Below are positions 1-9,342 of a DNA stretch of 25,444 bases, one piece after another. Below the pieces are notes generated by a model. It did not search any database and was not told the DNA's origin. It saw only the letters and a program-made list of their open reading frames with translations. Origin of the DNA: Proteromonas lacertae. Lineage: Eukaryota > Sar > Bigyra > Opalinata > Proteromonadidae. The stretch is from NCBI GenBank assembly GCA_002245135.1, contig NGBS01000347.1, positions 1 to 25,444 of the forward strand. The letters are read 5' to 3'. The position numbers and the translations under genes were made by a program. Within the stretch, counting starts at the first letter, position 1, and each line of letters opens with the position of its first letter.

Positions 1-2247
1 TGTCATATGTTCATATGGAAATAATTCTTTTGAAGTAAGTATTTTTCAATAATTTCATCATCTAGGTAATGCCCATTATATTCTTTAAAATTCTCATAAA
101 TTGTTTTGAATTTTTCTTTCTTAGTATTATTTAATTCTGCTGTAATTTTTAGATCACTAGTTAAATTTGCTAGAGAACCTGCTAAGAATAAATAACTGTC
201 AATAAACACCAAATTCTTGTATTGTATACACTTATAGTTTTCATCTGTATTAGGTATAATATTGAGTGGACTATTAGTTATTGCAGCAAATTTAGCTAAT
301 TCCTTTACTATGAAATGCTGGTCATATTTCATAGCATTATGACCTATTATTGGTACTTTTAATTTTTTTATATCAATATTTAGATTCTCATTACTACCAA
401 TTGAAGCAATATAATGACCTGTGAAATGATCATGGTGAAGTACCTTTACATGATCAATAGAATTAAATGGTTTACCACAAAAGTCACATTTTCTCTTTTA
501 TTATGTATATCCTTAGCTATTTCATCTCCATCAAAAGGTTTAGGATTATTTAGTCTATAATTGTAAACTGTACATATTTGATCGTATATATTTAATATAT
601 CCAATACAAAATCATTTTCATATTATGATCCTCATTTTGTTTATATTTAATCACAGTAAAACTATTTATATCTGGTATTTTACTATCTACATAGATACAG
701 TAGGAATAAAGCTTATGCCTAGCCATAATAGATTGCTCAGTTTTTGATAATTCTATTCTAGTATCATTATTATCTATTTCTTCCATAGATTTATATCTAC
801 TTAAATTCAATTCATTATCATATGGTACAAAATAAGTTTCAGTATCATAATACATAACAACTGGTAATGTTTGGAGGTGAGTCCAATGCCTAAATTTTAA
901 GTATGATTTTTCTTTATCATCTTTATTAGGGAATAATCTTAATACATTCTCTTTATCTTGACAGTCATATATTTGGTGACTATTAAAGGATCCATCATCG
1001 TAAGTATAGAAGAGACAATATGGACACACAAATATATTATTAGTATTATTCTTTTTATCTATCATTTTTCTAAATAGAGCAGGTAAGGTATTTATTGTCA
1101 CATAGTGTGAATTTCCATCTTCATTTTTTATTAGCAATAGATTTACAACACTATATTTTTTAGATTTCTTTTGTTTAGATAAATGAATGGGTAAGAATAT
1201 TTCTTCTTTATCTTTACCAATATCAATATAAAATATATTGACATTTAGTCGATTCTTTGTTTCAAACTTATCAATAGAATCATTGTCAGTAGCATCAACA
1301 GGGAATGTTAACATACTCCAATCATGTTTCTTTTCATACATTTTGTATTTTTCAGGTTTATCTTTATTACATTGTAGATTATTAGAATATAATGAGCATA
1401 GTACACTCCACTTAAAACATTCATTATCTTCATTTATTACATTTGTTAAACATCTAAGGCCTTGAAGTTTAGCAGGTAAAACAATAAAACTACTTCCACG
1501 TATCACTTTAAATTTTGTTACATATAATTCAATAGTATTTACTCTAGCAAAAGTAAGACCACTTTGAGGATGATTTGAATCATCTTCTGATATTTGTGTA
1601 AATATATTCTCCAGTATAGTTTGTATTTCACCTACAGTAGACATTTTTGTTATTTCACATAGTCTACTACGACTAAATATAGAAACTTCATCATCACTGT
1701 CAGTAGACTCATCAGGTATATAAACAGAACGTACAATAAAGAAAAATTTAATCATATTCATAGTATCAGCTAGTTCATGTAATATATCTTTAATATCACT
1801 ATTATTAACAAAATCATGATAACATTGTTGTGGTGTACTATAATTTCTATTGTTATAATTGAAAACCCATTTCCTGGTAACACCTTGAGATGATTTATCA
1901 ACTTCTCTAGCATCACGTATTCTATCATTAAATCTTTGATTTTGGTTAGGTTTTGGTAGGGAAGAAGGCATTAATCCACCAAAGAATGTATCACTGATTA
2001 TTGGTATATCATTATTGTATCTTTTTTTATTTTGAATAGCATCTGTACTAAATAATGGCGCTAATCTTCGTTTTGGAGCTTCTTCTGGTGGTGGTGGTTC
2101 ATCTGTATGTTTATGTTTATGATGATGGTGATGCTTATGTTTATGATGTTTATTTTTATTAAAAGTTTGTTCTAGAAGCTTAAAAAATGCTTTTAAAAGC
2201 TTTTTATGTTTACTCATTATATAGACAGAATTTGCGAAATAAATCAA
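1..2247 (-). pseudogene. polB: Polinton protein-primed DNA polymerase B (broken, partial)
   Basis: N-terminal half of a protein-primed family B DNA polymerase of Polinton type. The N-terminus carries a His/Lys-rich low-complexity stretch followed by a basic region. The exonuclease domain is visible by the Exo I motif (YDTET in the context VMYYDTETYF) and, nearer the left edge, by an Exo II-like segment (GHNAMKYDQHFI). The polymerase palm motifs would lie beyond position 1. In a living element this protein replicates the transposon DNA from a protein primer at the termini. The gene is interrupted at least once within the window and is treated as a fossil. It diverges from the plus-strand ORF at 2378, with a shared intergenic promoter region of about 130 bp. 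Confidence 0.85.
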
Positions 2248-2263
2248 AAATGGAAATATGAAA

Positions 2264-2290
2264 TTTGATTGGTCGGATGATTTGATTGGT
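2264..2290. promoter_or_regulatory. Paired TTTGATTGGT boxes (inverted CCAAT) in a divergent promoter
   Basis: Two exact copies of TTTGATTGGT, start to start 17 bp apart, sit between the divergent polymerase gene and the ORF at 2378. On the other strand they read ACCAATCAAA, a CCAAT-box type element. A TATATAAA stretch directly precedes the ATG at 2378. Motif identity is seen; promoter function is inferred from position and from recurrence upstream of other genes in the window. Confidence 0.5.
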
Positions 2291-2377
2291 CGACTTTAAA
2301 AATAAAAAGAAATTTTCATTTTCATTTTTCTTGACATTTTTTAATCATTTTTTATTTTCATCTCTCCCTTATATAAA

Positions 2378-3154
2378 ATGAGTAACGAAACACCCTATGA
2401 AGCTACAGATGTAGAATTCAGTGATTACTACAAGAATCCAAAGTTATGTAACAAGTGGATTATTAAAGGAACTGTTGAGAGTATTACAGTTAAGCCTACT
2501 AAAACTAGTCAATATGTATTGATTACTTTTGTTCATGATTTGGATCATAAAGTTGTAATTAATAATGGAAGAGATTTTGAAACATATTCAGCTGATGAAG
2601 TGAAATATGTATTGAAACAAATTTATGATAGAAACGAGAATGACTTTATAGAAAAAATCATTCGTGGATATTTGATTAGTGTAGGATGTAGAGAACCACA
2701 ACATGGTATTAAATACTTCCACAATTTCAATTCTATTATGATATGGGATAATAGTAACTATAGAGTTCCATCTGATGTTGATGTTGGTAGTAAAATTGCT
2801 GTAAGTGTTGTTGATAATCAAATCTCTATTAAGAGTAATGGTACTCAAAACTTTGTTAATCATAGAGTTTGTAGTGATATTGTTGGTTATGATGAAAATC
2901 CTGATTTAGCTACAACTATTAGAAGAAGTAATGAGAAGAAAATTAAGAAAGAACAAGCTAATCAAAACAAATTTGTTTCACCTCCAAGAATTAAGAGAAC
3001 TAAGATAGAAGATAGTGATTTAATTAGTACTCGTAGACCATTCCCTGCTAAGAAAGTAATTAGTAATGGTTTTATTAGTGCTGCTAAAGTTATTAACTTT
3101 GGTAATGGTGGTAACACTTTAAGTGATAAGGATTTGGGAGAGGTAGAAGAATGA
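2378..3154 (+). CDS. Polinton accessory protein, possible OB-fold
   Basis: A 258-codon ORF with ATG start directly after a TATATAAA stretch, transcribed away from the polymerase gene. I do not recognise it as a named family. Residues about 25-60 (from NKWIIKGTVESITV to the FVHDLDHKVVI segment) have the alternating hydrophobic pattern of an OB-like beta-barrel start, and the C-terminal third is basic and low in complexity (about residues 185-225, with KRTK and RRPFPAKK). A single-stranded DNA-binding role beside polymerase and integrase is a guess from this layout. The frame is uninterrupted across its length. Confidence 0.6.
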   Translation: MSNETPYEATDVEFSDYYKNPKLCNKWIIKGTVESITVKPTKTSQYVLITFVHDLDHKVVINNGRDFETYSADEVKYVLKQIYDRNENDFIEKIIRGYLISVGCREPQHGIKYFHNFNSIMIWDNSNYRVPSDVDVGSKIAVSVVDNQISIKSNGTQNFVNHRVCSDIVGYDENPDLATTIRRSNEKKIKKEQANQNKFVSPPRIKRTKIEDSDLISTRRPFPAKKVISNGFISAAKVINFGNGGNTLSDKDLGEVEE

Positions 3155-3222
3155 TTTAATTATTTTAATTCATTAATTCTTTAAATATATATCATTCATA
3201 TTTTTATATATATATTGTTTGA

Positions 3223-4384
3223 ATGTCACTACAAGATAAAATAAATGAGTTATACAAAACATATGGTTATTTAAACAAACGAGACTTTATTAATTTCTCT
3301 GTAAATGAACTTGAGAATAACTTTAAAAAATCTGACATTAAAAAAGCTAGTAGTGAACTTGTAGAGTCTAAACCAGATTATCAAATCACTGCAACTAAAA
3401 GGAATAGAATTAAATATGAAATTGAAAAGTTACCTGGGTCATATCAAATAGATTTGGTGTTTTTCAACAATACAAAAGTTCCATTTTTGTTAATTATAGA
3501 AGTTGTTAGTCGTAAGTGTTGGATATATTATGTTAAATCTAAATCAGAAAATGATGTGTATCCAGTGTTTGAAAAATGGTTTTATCAGGGTATGCAACCT
3601 AAGGATGAAAACGCTCGTTTTGTAGGAAGTATATTGTCAGATGAAGAGTCTGGTATTATCTATGGTAAGAAATTTTTAGATTTGTTTAACAAAAATCATG
3701 TACGATTATATACTTAAAGAACGTAATGAACATAATATAATGAAAATATTGGATCGATGTGTGAGAACTATTAAAGATATGTTTTATAGAAAAATTAATA
3801 CATTTTCTGATGAAGAATTTGATAAAATTAACAATATTGAATCATTGTGTAATATAGTATATACTGTTGTAGATGATTACAATGCAAAACCACATTCTGC
3901 ACTCAATAATCTAACTCCAAATGAAGTATTCAATGATTTTGAAGTCCAAGATAGATTGTATAAAGAATCGCATGATAGAAACTTAAAGAAGCGTAAAAGT
4001 GATACTCATTTTAAAGCTGATGATTTTGTCAGAATAAAAGAACGTAGAGATAACAAACTTCAAAAAACTACTTATTACACTGATAAAGTATACCAAATAC
4101 ACAAAGTTGGACCATTTTCATATTCTGTTAAGAACTTGGATGGAACAATACCTAAAGAATTCAATCCTAGAGATATAGGTTCATATAGATTCAAATCACA
4201 TGAAATTAAAAGAGTACCTGTTAATAGTATTACAACTAATGGTAAGTTTAGATTAAGACAAATTCATAGTATAAATAATGAAGCACAACCTATAGAACCA
4301 GATATTCAACCAGTACCAGAAGGTAGAAAAAGTAGATATGGTAGAGTATATAAGAAAAATTCGCTATTTAATGATTTCGTATAA
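3223..4384 (+). pseudogene. int: Polinton retroviral-type integrase (broken)
   Basis: DDE-type integrase of the Polinton class. The first part holds a small N-terminal region and the beginning of the catalytic core (YQIDLVFF followed by LLIIEVVSRKCW); the later part contains the end of the core and a C-terminal SH3/chromo-like DNA-binding domain (ADDFVRIKERRD ... YQIHKVGPFSYSVKNLDG). In a living element it would insert the transposon DNA into the host genome. It reads in the same direction as the ORF at 2378. About one break interrupts it; it is recorded here as a fossil and no repair is attempted. Confidence 0.85.
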
Positions 4385-4522
4385 TTTTTTATGTTTTTTA
4401 TTTATGTTATTTTTTACATATAAAACAAACACCAATTTTCATCAAAGTAATGAATTCAAAGTGCTTTTTCAAGTATATGGATTAAAGCATAAACCAGACA
4501 AATTTAAAGTATATATTAATAC

Positions 4523-5599
4523 TTATAAGTTCTTCATCATCTTCTCAAACTCTTCAGCTTTCTTTCTTTTCTCTTCTTCAATTCTCTTCTTAAACTCTTC
4601 TTCCATTTTCTTTTCTAATTCATCGTTTTCTTTTTTCATCTTTTCTTCCATTTGTCTCTTTTGTTCTAATACCCATTTCTTTCTTAACTCTTCTTGTTGT
4701 CTCATATTCTCTTCTTCTTGAAGCATTCTAATAACGACTAATTCTTCTTTTCTTTTCTTTTCTGCTTCTTCTTGTTTTCTTTTTCTCTCTGCTTCTTCTT
4801 GTACTTTTCTAACTCTTTCTTCTTCTTGTTGTTTTTTCTTTTTTTCTTCATCTTCTTGTTTCTTTCTCTCTGCATCTTGATGTTTAATTTTCTCTTCTAT
4901 CTCTTTTTGTTTTTCTTCATCTTTTTTAGTTATTTCAGCATTAAAATATTTCAATTCAGCATCCAGAATATCAATATCAGTAACATCAAGAAGTGTAGTA
5001 TCAGACCTTGGTGACATTGGAGGTGTAAAGGTAGGACTTTGGCTACTTAATAAATCATCAGCAGATGTTCTTGATTCAGTATCTTTCACAATTATACCCA
5101 TTGGTTCATCAACAAAATCAGAATCCTTAACAATCTTTCTTTTCTTTAAATGAATTAATTCATCATCACTATCAATAACTGCTTTTGTTTTAGGTTTCTT
5201 TACAGTATCAGTTCTTCTTTTATAAACTCTTTTAGGTTTTTGAGGTACAGTTGGTGGTGGTGGTTCTTGTTGTTGTTGTTGTTTTAACTGAGGTTGAATA
5301 AAAGGTTTAATCGGTTTTACATTTGGTTTTACTATACTCTTCATCTCTTCGTCACTAAAGTATAAATTCATATACTCATTTTGATCTAATGTCTCTAGAT
5401 GTTTGATGGGAATTAACTTCTGATTATCAAACTTACATGAAAAGCAATAATAAACTGCTGTAGCTGACTTCTCTAATTCGATATAGTTGAATTGTGGTGG
5501 ACTTTGCTTCTTCTTTGATTTTTTGCTGTCATCATAAGCCAAACTTTGAATATACATTTCATCGCAAAATGACTTTAAATGCTGGATGTTACGACTCAC
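4523..5599 (-). CDS. Polinton accessory coiled-coil protein
   Basis: A long minus-strand ORF convergent with the integrase. An N-terminal globular part (first about 90 residues, with a CFSC pair) is followed by a Gln/Pro-rich linker (a run of Q then PPPP), a basic nuclear-localisation-like stretch (KPKRVYKRR, KKPK), an acidic/Ser-rich segment, and a C-terminal segment of about 140 residues made almost only of Glu, Lys, Gln and Arg, typical of a long single alpha-helix or coiled coil. No enzymatic motif is seen. The start is uncertain: the frame opens with GTG, the first in-frame ATG is about 15 codons further in, and no certain upstream start was found. A structural or scaffold role is possible but not shown. 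Confidence 0.55.
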   Translation of the reverse strand: MSRNIQHLKSFCDEMYIQSLAYDDSKKSKKKQSPPQFNYIELEKSATAVYYCFSCKFDNQKLIPIKHLETLDQNEYMNLYFSDEEMKSIVKPNVKPIKPFIQPQLKQQQQQEPPPPTVPQKPKRVYKRRTDTVKKPKTKAVIDSDDELIHLKKRKIVKDSDFVDEPMGIIVKDTESRTSADDLLSSQSPTFTPPMSPRSDTTLLDVTDIDILDAELKYFNAEITKKDEEKQKEIEEKIKHQDAERKKQEDEEKKKKQQEEERVRKVQEEAERKRKQEEAEKKRKEELVVIRMLQEEENMRQQEELRKKWVLEQKRQMEEKMKKENDELEKKMEEEFKKRIEEEKRKKAEEFEKMMKNL

Positions 5600-5900
5600 T
5601 TTCTGATAGAACTCATAAGCCTGTCCCTTTAATGGGAGCTGGAGCGCATAATTCTGAATTGGTTGGTTGTTTGACTCTGTCTGCTGGCATTTTTGATTGA
5701 ATGATTGAATAATTAATTTTCTATTAAGGTAAAAAAATGAAAAAAATAAAATACTGAAAATGAGTAAGAAAAGTGTGAATGAAAAAAAACGGTTTTTCTT
5801 TATGTAATTTTTTTAAGGGGGTACAAAAAATAACTTTCAAAAATCAAATACGAAAAAAGACTATATATAAAATTAAATATTTATGATTGGTTTTTGAATT

Positions 5901-6131
5901 TCAAGTCTCAGGTTTATTAATAGGAATAATTTCTATTTCTGTTTCTAATGGTTCTTCATCTTCATTATCACTAGCATTTCTAGAATTTATTCTGCTATTT
6001 TCAGGTGTTAAAGTAAATGGAATAGCAGAAACAATTGTAGATTTTCGTAATGCTAATTGAACAGCAGGTTCTGGCTCAGCTAATATTTCACTTAATTCTG
6101 GAGGACAGGCTTTATGATAACACATACCCAT
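5901..6131 (-). CDS. Small hypothetical protein in the Polinton
   Basis: A 76-codon ORF with ATG, beginning MGMCYHKAC and ending in an acidic tail. It has a hydrophobic-poor, Pro/Glu/Ser-rich composition and no motif I recognise. It lies in the same orientation as the neighbouring accessory genes, with roughly 100 bp to the next gene upstream, which supports a real but unknown gene or the last exon of one. Confidence 0.35.
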   Translation of the reverse strand: MGMCYHKACPPELSEILAEPEPAVQLALRKSTIVSAIPFTLTPENSRINSRNASDNEDEEPLETEIEIIPINKPET

Positions 6132-6226
6132 GCCATAGCCACATAAAAATATAGGTAAATTTAAGTAAACCCAACAAAGATTATATGATATTATTATTAT
6201 ATAAAAACCATAGAATATAAATGAAT

Positions 6227-6814
6227 TTAAAAATTAATTATACAAGTAGGTGATGTAGTTAGATCTACTGTAGCTACCCCCGGGATAGAACTTGTAGGTG
6301 TTTCTACTTTAGCAATATCTACCTTTGGTCGACCCTCGGCAGTGGAACTATTCTCTACTTTACGCTTCTTATCTTCTCCACTATTATCACTTCCTTTCTT
6401 TACTTCTTCATATCTTCTCTTCTTCTTATTTCTACACTCTGTACAAGATTTATAGAATACACCTTCACTCTTATAACCAAATTCATCATTAGCTTTCTTC
6501 TTACCACAAGTACTACATACTTGTGAATCTGAATCTGACTTTGTTATATCCTTTCTTTTTTTAGATTTAGATTCACTTTGTTTTTCTTCCTTCACTTCTT
6601 CTTCTTCCATTGTTATATCAATATCATCACCTGGTTGTTCACTCCATTCTGGATCATCTTCATACTCTTCAATCACAGAATACATACCATCCAACATATC
6701 CTTAAATACTTTAATAATTAGTGATTTTACTTCAGACATATCATTCTCATACATTTCACCTTCTTGTAAATGTTTTTCAATATTAGCATCCAATTCGTTT
6801 TGTATATCACTCAT
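6227..6814 (-). CDS. Polinton accessory zinc-ribbon protein
   Basis: A 195-codon ORF with three regions: an acidic N-terminus (residues 1-80, helical, many Glu/Asp), a Lys/Ser-rich linker, and a zinc-binding knuckle at about residues 99-125 with two CxxC pairs (VCSTCGKKK and SCTECRNKKKRR) separated by about 20 residues and followed directly by a basic cluster. Two CxxC pairs with an adjoining basic patch suggest a small nucleic-acid-binding zinc ribbon. The C-terminus is Ser/Thr/Pro-rich. The frame is open from ATG to stop. A CCAAT-type box lies about 85 bp upstream (6898-6907). Function is otherwise unknown. Confidence 0.6.
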   Translation of the reverse strand: MSDIQNELDANIEKHLQEGEMYENDMSEVKSLIIKVFKDMLDGMYSVIEEYEDDPEWSEQPGDDIDITMEEEEVKEEKQSESKSKKRKDITKSDSDSQVCSTCGKKKANDEFGYKSEGVFYKSCTECRNKKKRRYEEVKKGSDNSGEDKKRKVENSSTAEGRPKVDIAKVETPTSSIPGVATVDLTTSPTCIINF

Positions 6815-6897
6815 TTTAATTTATGTAGATTATTTCAAAAATCGCAAGAATTTTATGAATGAAAAGAATTATGCAATATTATGTATATTTCAATTCA

Positions 6898-6907
6898 GCC
6901 AATCAAA
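6898..6907 (-). promoter_or_regulatory. CCAAT-type box upstream of the zinc-ribbon gene
   Basis: The minus strand reads TTTGATTGGC here, nine of ten bases identical to the paired boxes at 2264-2290 and 16344-16377, about 85 bp before the start of the minus-strand gene at 6814. Regulatory role is inferred. Confidence 0.35.
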
Positions 6908-6941
6908 AAACAAAATTCAATTAAAACCAATGATTTAAGAA

Positions 6942-7127
6942 TTAGTTATGAAATCTTAGTCTTTCTTCAATGATGTTCTTTTCATCAATGCCATAACGCT
7001 TTAACATCTTTGTTTTTCTGCGCTCTTCTTCAGGATCAACCCATTTTCTAGGACGTATGGTTGCTTGTGCTACTCTAGTTGGTTTATGAATTGCACGCCA
7101 TTCTTCATACTTTCTATCATCCTTCAT
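6942..7127 (-). CDS. Small basic hypothetical protein in the Polinton
   Basis: A 61-codon ORF, rich in Arg, Lys and Glu (for example TIRPRKWVDPEEERRK), downstream of and close to the next small ORF on the same strand. No family is recognised. It could be a separate small protein or part of a longer gene together with its upstream neighbour; the sequence alone does not settle it. Confidence 0.3.
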   Translation of the reverse strand: MKDDRKYEEWRAIHKPTRVAQATIRPRKWVDPEEERRKTKMLKRYGIDEKNIIEERLRFHN

Positions 7128-7135
7128 CAGCTGTA

Positions 7136-7294
7136 TCAGAAGTATACCACATTACTACTGGGTGATGGCGGTGGTGGCTCAGCTACTATTCTAGCAACTT
7201 CACTTTCAATGATTGCATAGATTCTTTCAAAGTCTTCATCTTCACGCTTACTTCTATCTTCTATATTAACATTCTCGATCCAAATTCTTGACAT
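7136..7294 (-). CDS. Small acidic hypothetical protein in the Polinton
   Basis: A 52-codon ORF starting at MSRIWIENVNI; an open stretch upstream (to 7354) is hydrophobic and AT-driven and probably not coding, so the ATG at 7294 is preferred. It ends in a Pro/Ser-rich tail (EPPPPSPSS). It is the most rightward ORF of the Polinton block. Function unknown. Confidence 0.3.
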   Translation of the reverse strand: MSRIWIENVNIEDRSKREDEDFERIYAIIESEVARIVAEPPPPSPSSNVVYF

Positions 7295-7439
7295 TTTTTT
7301 GAAATTATGATTGATAAATAACAATAAGAAAAAGTTAAATGAAATTATATACAAAAAACAAAAGAAAAAATTTTAACCCATAAAATTACTCATACACTAA
7401 AATATATAAAGAATTTTAAATTCACCGCTTCCTCCAGTA

Positions 7440-7522
7440 TAACCCGTACCAAAAACTAATTTACACTCAAATCGCTTATTCTTACCTGTAGAAGGCACCT
7501 AAGAATAGTCTGGTACGGGTTA
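7440..7522. repeat. Short structured inverted repeat
   Basis: The 12-mer TAACCCGTACCA (7440-7451) is repeated in inverted orientation at 7511-7522. A smaller inverted pair (TATTCTTA / TAAGAATA, about 7477-7484 and 7500-7507) is nested inside, giving a cruciform-like structure of 83 bp in an otherwise gene-free gap (7355-7559) between the Polinton ORFs and the palindrome arm. It may be a tiny MITE, a terminus remnant or a structured RNA; no flanking duplication was found. Confidence 0.45.
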
Positions 7523-7632
7523 CCCACCTACAGTGATATTCTTACGGTTATACATATATATTAAAATGTAACAATTTAAAATCTCGCTTAATTGTTACAA
7601 ATTAATGGTAAGATCTTTTTCTACATTCCTAA

Positions 7633-7872
7633 TCAATCATCCCTTCTATCTCTTCTACTGTCATATCTATCACTTCTATGATGGCTTCTTCGACTATAAT
7701 ATCTATCATCATCTCTTCTTCTTCCAATTCTGCTTCTATTACAACTTCTACTACGACTTCTTGATCTACGATATCTATCATCACGACGATCATCTCTTTT
7801 ATCATACCTACGTTTGCAATCTCTGTTATCTCTTCTGAATCTATCATCTCGATGAATACTTTTAATGTAGTT
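7633..7872 (-). pseudogene. RS/RD-rich protein tail, left-arm copy
   Basis: In the frame ending with TGA at 7633 the minus strand encodes about 79 residues dominated by Arg, Asp and Ser (RRDNRDCKRRYDKRDD, then RRSRSRSRS and SRRSHHRSDRY), which is the composition of the RS domain of a splicing-type protein. Only this C-terminal part is present: the frame is closed by a stop just upstream, and no RRM or other domain adjoins it. The two alternative ORFs over the same bases (acidic or Tyr/His-rich) are frame shadows. A captured gene fragment duplicated with the arm is the likely explanation. Confidence 0.55.
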
Positions 7873-7940
7873 CTACTCAACTTGTCTTTACCTGCATTAT
7901 GATAATTTTTTAATTTTTTTGTAGTTTTTTTAACATATAG

Positions 7941-8008
7941 TTAATAAATCGGCTGATAGTGTAGGATCGGCTAAAACCTTCGGTTTTCACTTAGCCATCC
8001 GTTCTTTA
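7941..8008 (+). repeat. hAT-end-like repeat, left-arm copy
   Basis: This segment (AAATCGGCTG..., with the hairpin AAAACCTTCGGTTTT) lines up, with many substitutions, with the right end of the hAT element (10,130-10,205 reversed) and with 21,838-21,907: all share AAATCG, GG..GGC, a short hairpin of the form AAAC..GGTTT, and CTT..CC/TC..GT. It is probably a solo end or MITE of that family. Confidence 0.4.
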
Positions 8009-8741
8009 ATGAAAGCTGTTGTACGCCGTTGGGAGATAAATGGGTTTTATTAATAACTAATTCGACAGTAGAGGGTTTGGTAGTGAGTTATATTCAAATA
8101 TAATCTTACTTTGGCGGGAAGTTTGGGTTTAGACGCGTGTTCAAAATTTGAACTCGCCTAATCTAGTTAGAGTTTGACTCTAATATTTTATATTACTTGA
8201 CTATAATTGCTTAATTAAGAGATTCTGAGAAGATGGTAGGGATAGCACAACTTTTTTTTGGTCTAATTTCACGATTTTTTAATGATTTGAGCATTTTTGA
8301 TCCCAACCTATTGTACATAATAACTGTACACAGGATCTCCAGTTTTTTTATTAAATATCTTACTATTAGATGAGAATGCTCAAAATATAATGTGTGATAA
8401 CACAAGCTCGGCTTGAATATTTTTTTATATTTTATAAAATTTGAGCACCTGCCTCCTATAGGAAGCTAGGGCTTATTTTTGTTAATTAATTAATAAATAC
8501 TATTATTTTTTAAACTGTTTGACTTATTTACTATCTGAATAACTATCTTAAGCTCTATTTCAATCGTTTATCCCATAAAAACAATTTAACTAAGTCATTA
8601 AGACATATTTATTTATAACTAACTGATAATTGAACCTTTTTCTTAAAAAACAAATCATTCAACTAAATTTTGGCAATCTTGTATCTATTCGAGGAAGTCA
8701 ACATATTTTACATTTACATAGCTTCTATTATTGTTAAATTA

Positions 8742-8933
8742 TCACCTTCTTGAACATAATTTACTTACATTTATTAAACTACCAGCCATTGGATAAGTTA
8801 AGAATTTAGAATCATCTACTTCTCGTTTTATAATCATGAATTTTGATAATTTGCTTTCTAAAGCATTTCTTATACCTACAACGAAGTTATCTCTATTGAA
8901 TTGTAATTGATATACTTCTACTAATCTTTTCAT
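8742..8933 (-). pseudogene. Unidentified 63-codon frame, left-arm copy
   Basis: This frame (MKRLVEVYQLQFNRDN ... KFLTYPMAGSLINVSKL) follows the HSP70-like remnant on the same strand and may be a further decayed exon of whatever gene was captured. No motif identifies it. An identical copy exists in the right arm. Confidence 0.25.
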
Positions 8934-8974
8934 ATATTATAAAGCTACTTCTTTTATATTCAATTTACCTCTCA

Positions 8975-9245
8975 TGATTTAGCTTTGAATATCTAGCTTT
9001 TACAACCATTCTTTAAAATTTCTCAGGTGTAAGAAGACCTTTATCATTTGTAGTTGTGATCTTATTAGCTTTACAAATACTCTCTTTTTCAACACTTACA
9101 TTCAAAGCATTATTAGTTATTATATATTGTCATAGATTCTTCACCTTCAAACACTTGAATTAACACATCTAGTTGTTAATCACTGTATGTACTAAATACT
9201 TGAGTATTATTAACTGAAATTTTGATATTAATTGTAATTAATTAA
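8975..9245 (-). pseudogene. HSP70 substrate-binding-domain remnant
   Basis: The minus strand shows characteristic HSP70 stretches in correct order: TINIKISVNNTQVFSTYSD, VLIQVFEGEESMT, then VSVEKES and KANKITTTNDKGLL. These match the well-known HSP70 beta-sandwich segments around VFSTYADNQ, VLIQVYEGER and KENKITITNDKGRLS. Several frame changes and in-frame stops separate them, and the ATPase domain is absent, so this is a decayed fragment of a host chaperone gene. The part from NDKGLL onward lies inside the left arm and so also occurs in the right arm. A 15-residue segment (KVKELALEYMKW) near 9,290 resembles a piece of the arm ORF at 8,870-8,960, hinting at local rearrangement. Confidence 0.65.
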
Positions 9246-9342
9246 CTTCCATTAATCCATTTCATATATTCTAAAGCTAATTCTTTAACTTTGTATAACT
9301 TTTACTTTGTTAAATCATCTCTTCTTAAAAACCTTTTTAAAT

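Larger units (their letters stand above)
1..7354. mobile_element. Polinton/Maverick element, partial and broken
   Basis: A self-synthesising DNA transposon fossil is recognised by the pairing of a protein-primed family B DNA polymerase with a retroviral-type integrase, which is diagnostic for Polintons. The polymerase reads leftwards and runs off the window, so the left part of the element is missing here. Six further ORFs of unknown function lie between the integrase and about 7354. Capsid, packaging ATPase and maturation protease genes are not seen in this part. No terminal inverted repeat could be recognised; the right edge must lie before the palindrome arm that starts at 7560. Both hallmark genes are interrupted (a few breaks in the window), so it is not a working copy as read, but long frames persist, which suggests a fairly young insertion. 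Confidence 0.85.
7560..9068 (+). repeat. Left arm of the palindrome
   Basis: Outer end starts with a 10-bp hairpin, TGTAACAATT paired with AATTGTTACA 13 bp later. Inward follow an RS-rich coding fragment on the minus strand, a repeat resembling the hAT ends found elsewhere here (7941-8008), a gene-free stretch rich in short inverted repeats, and an HSP70-related fragment at the inner end. The arm encodes no transposase. Confidence 0.9.

Noticed and set aside
4338-5014. Phe/Ser-rich plus-strand ORFs opposite the coiled-coil gene
   Set aside because: They are antisense shadows of the Glu/Lys-rich repeat.
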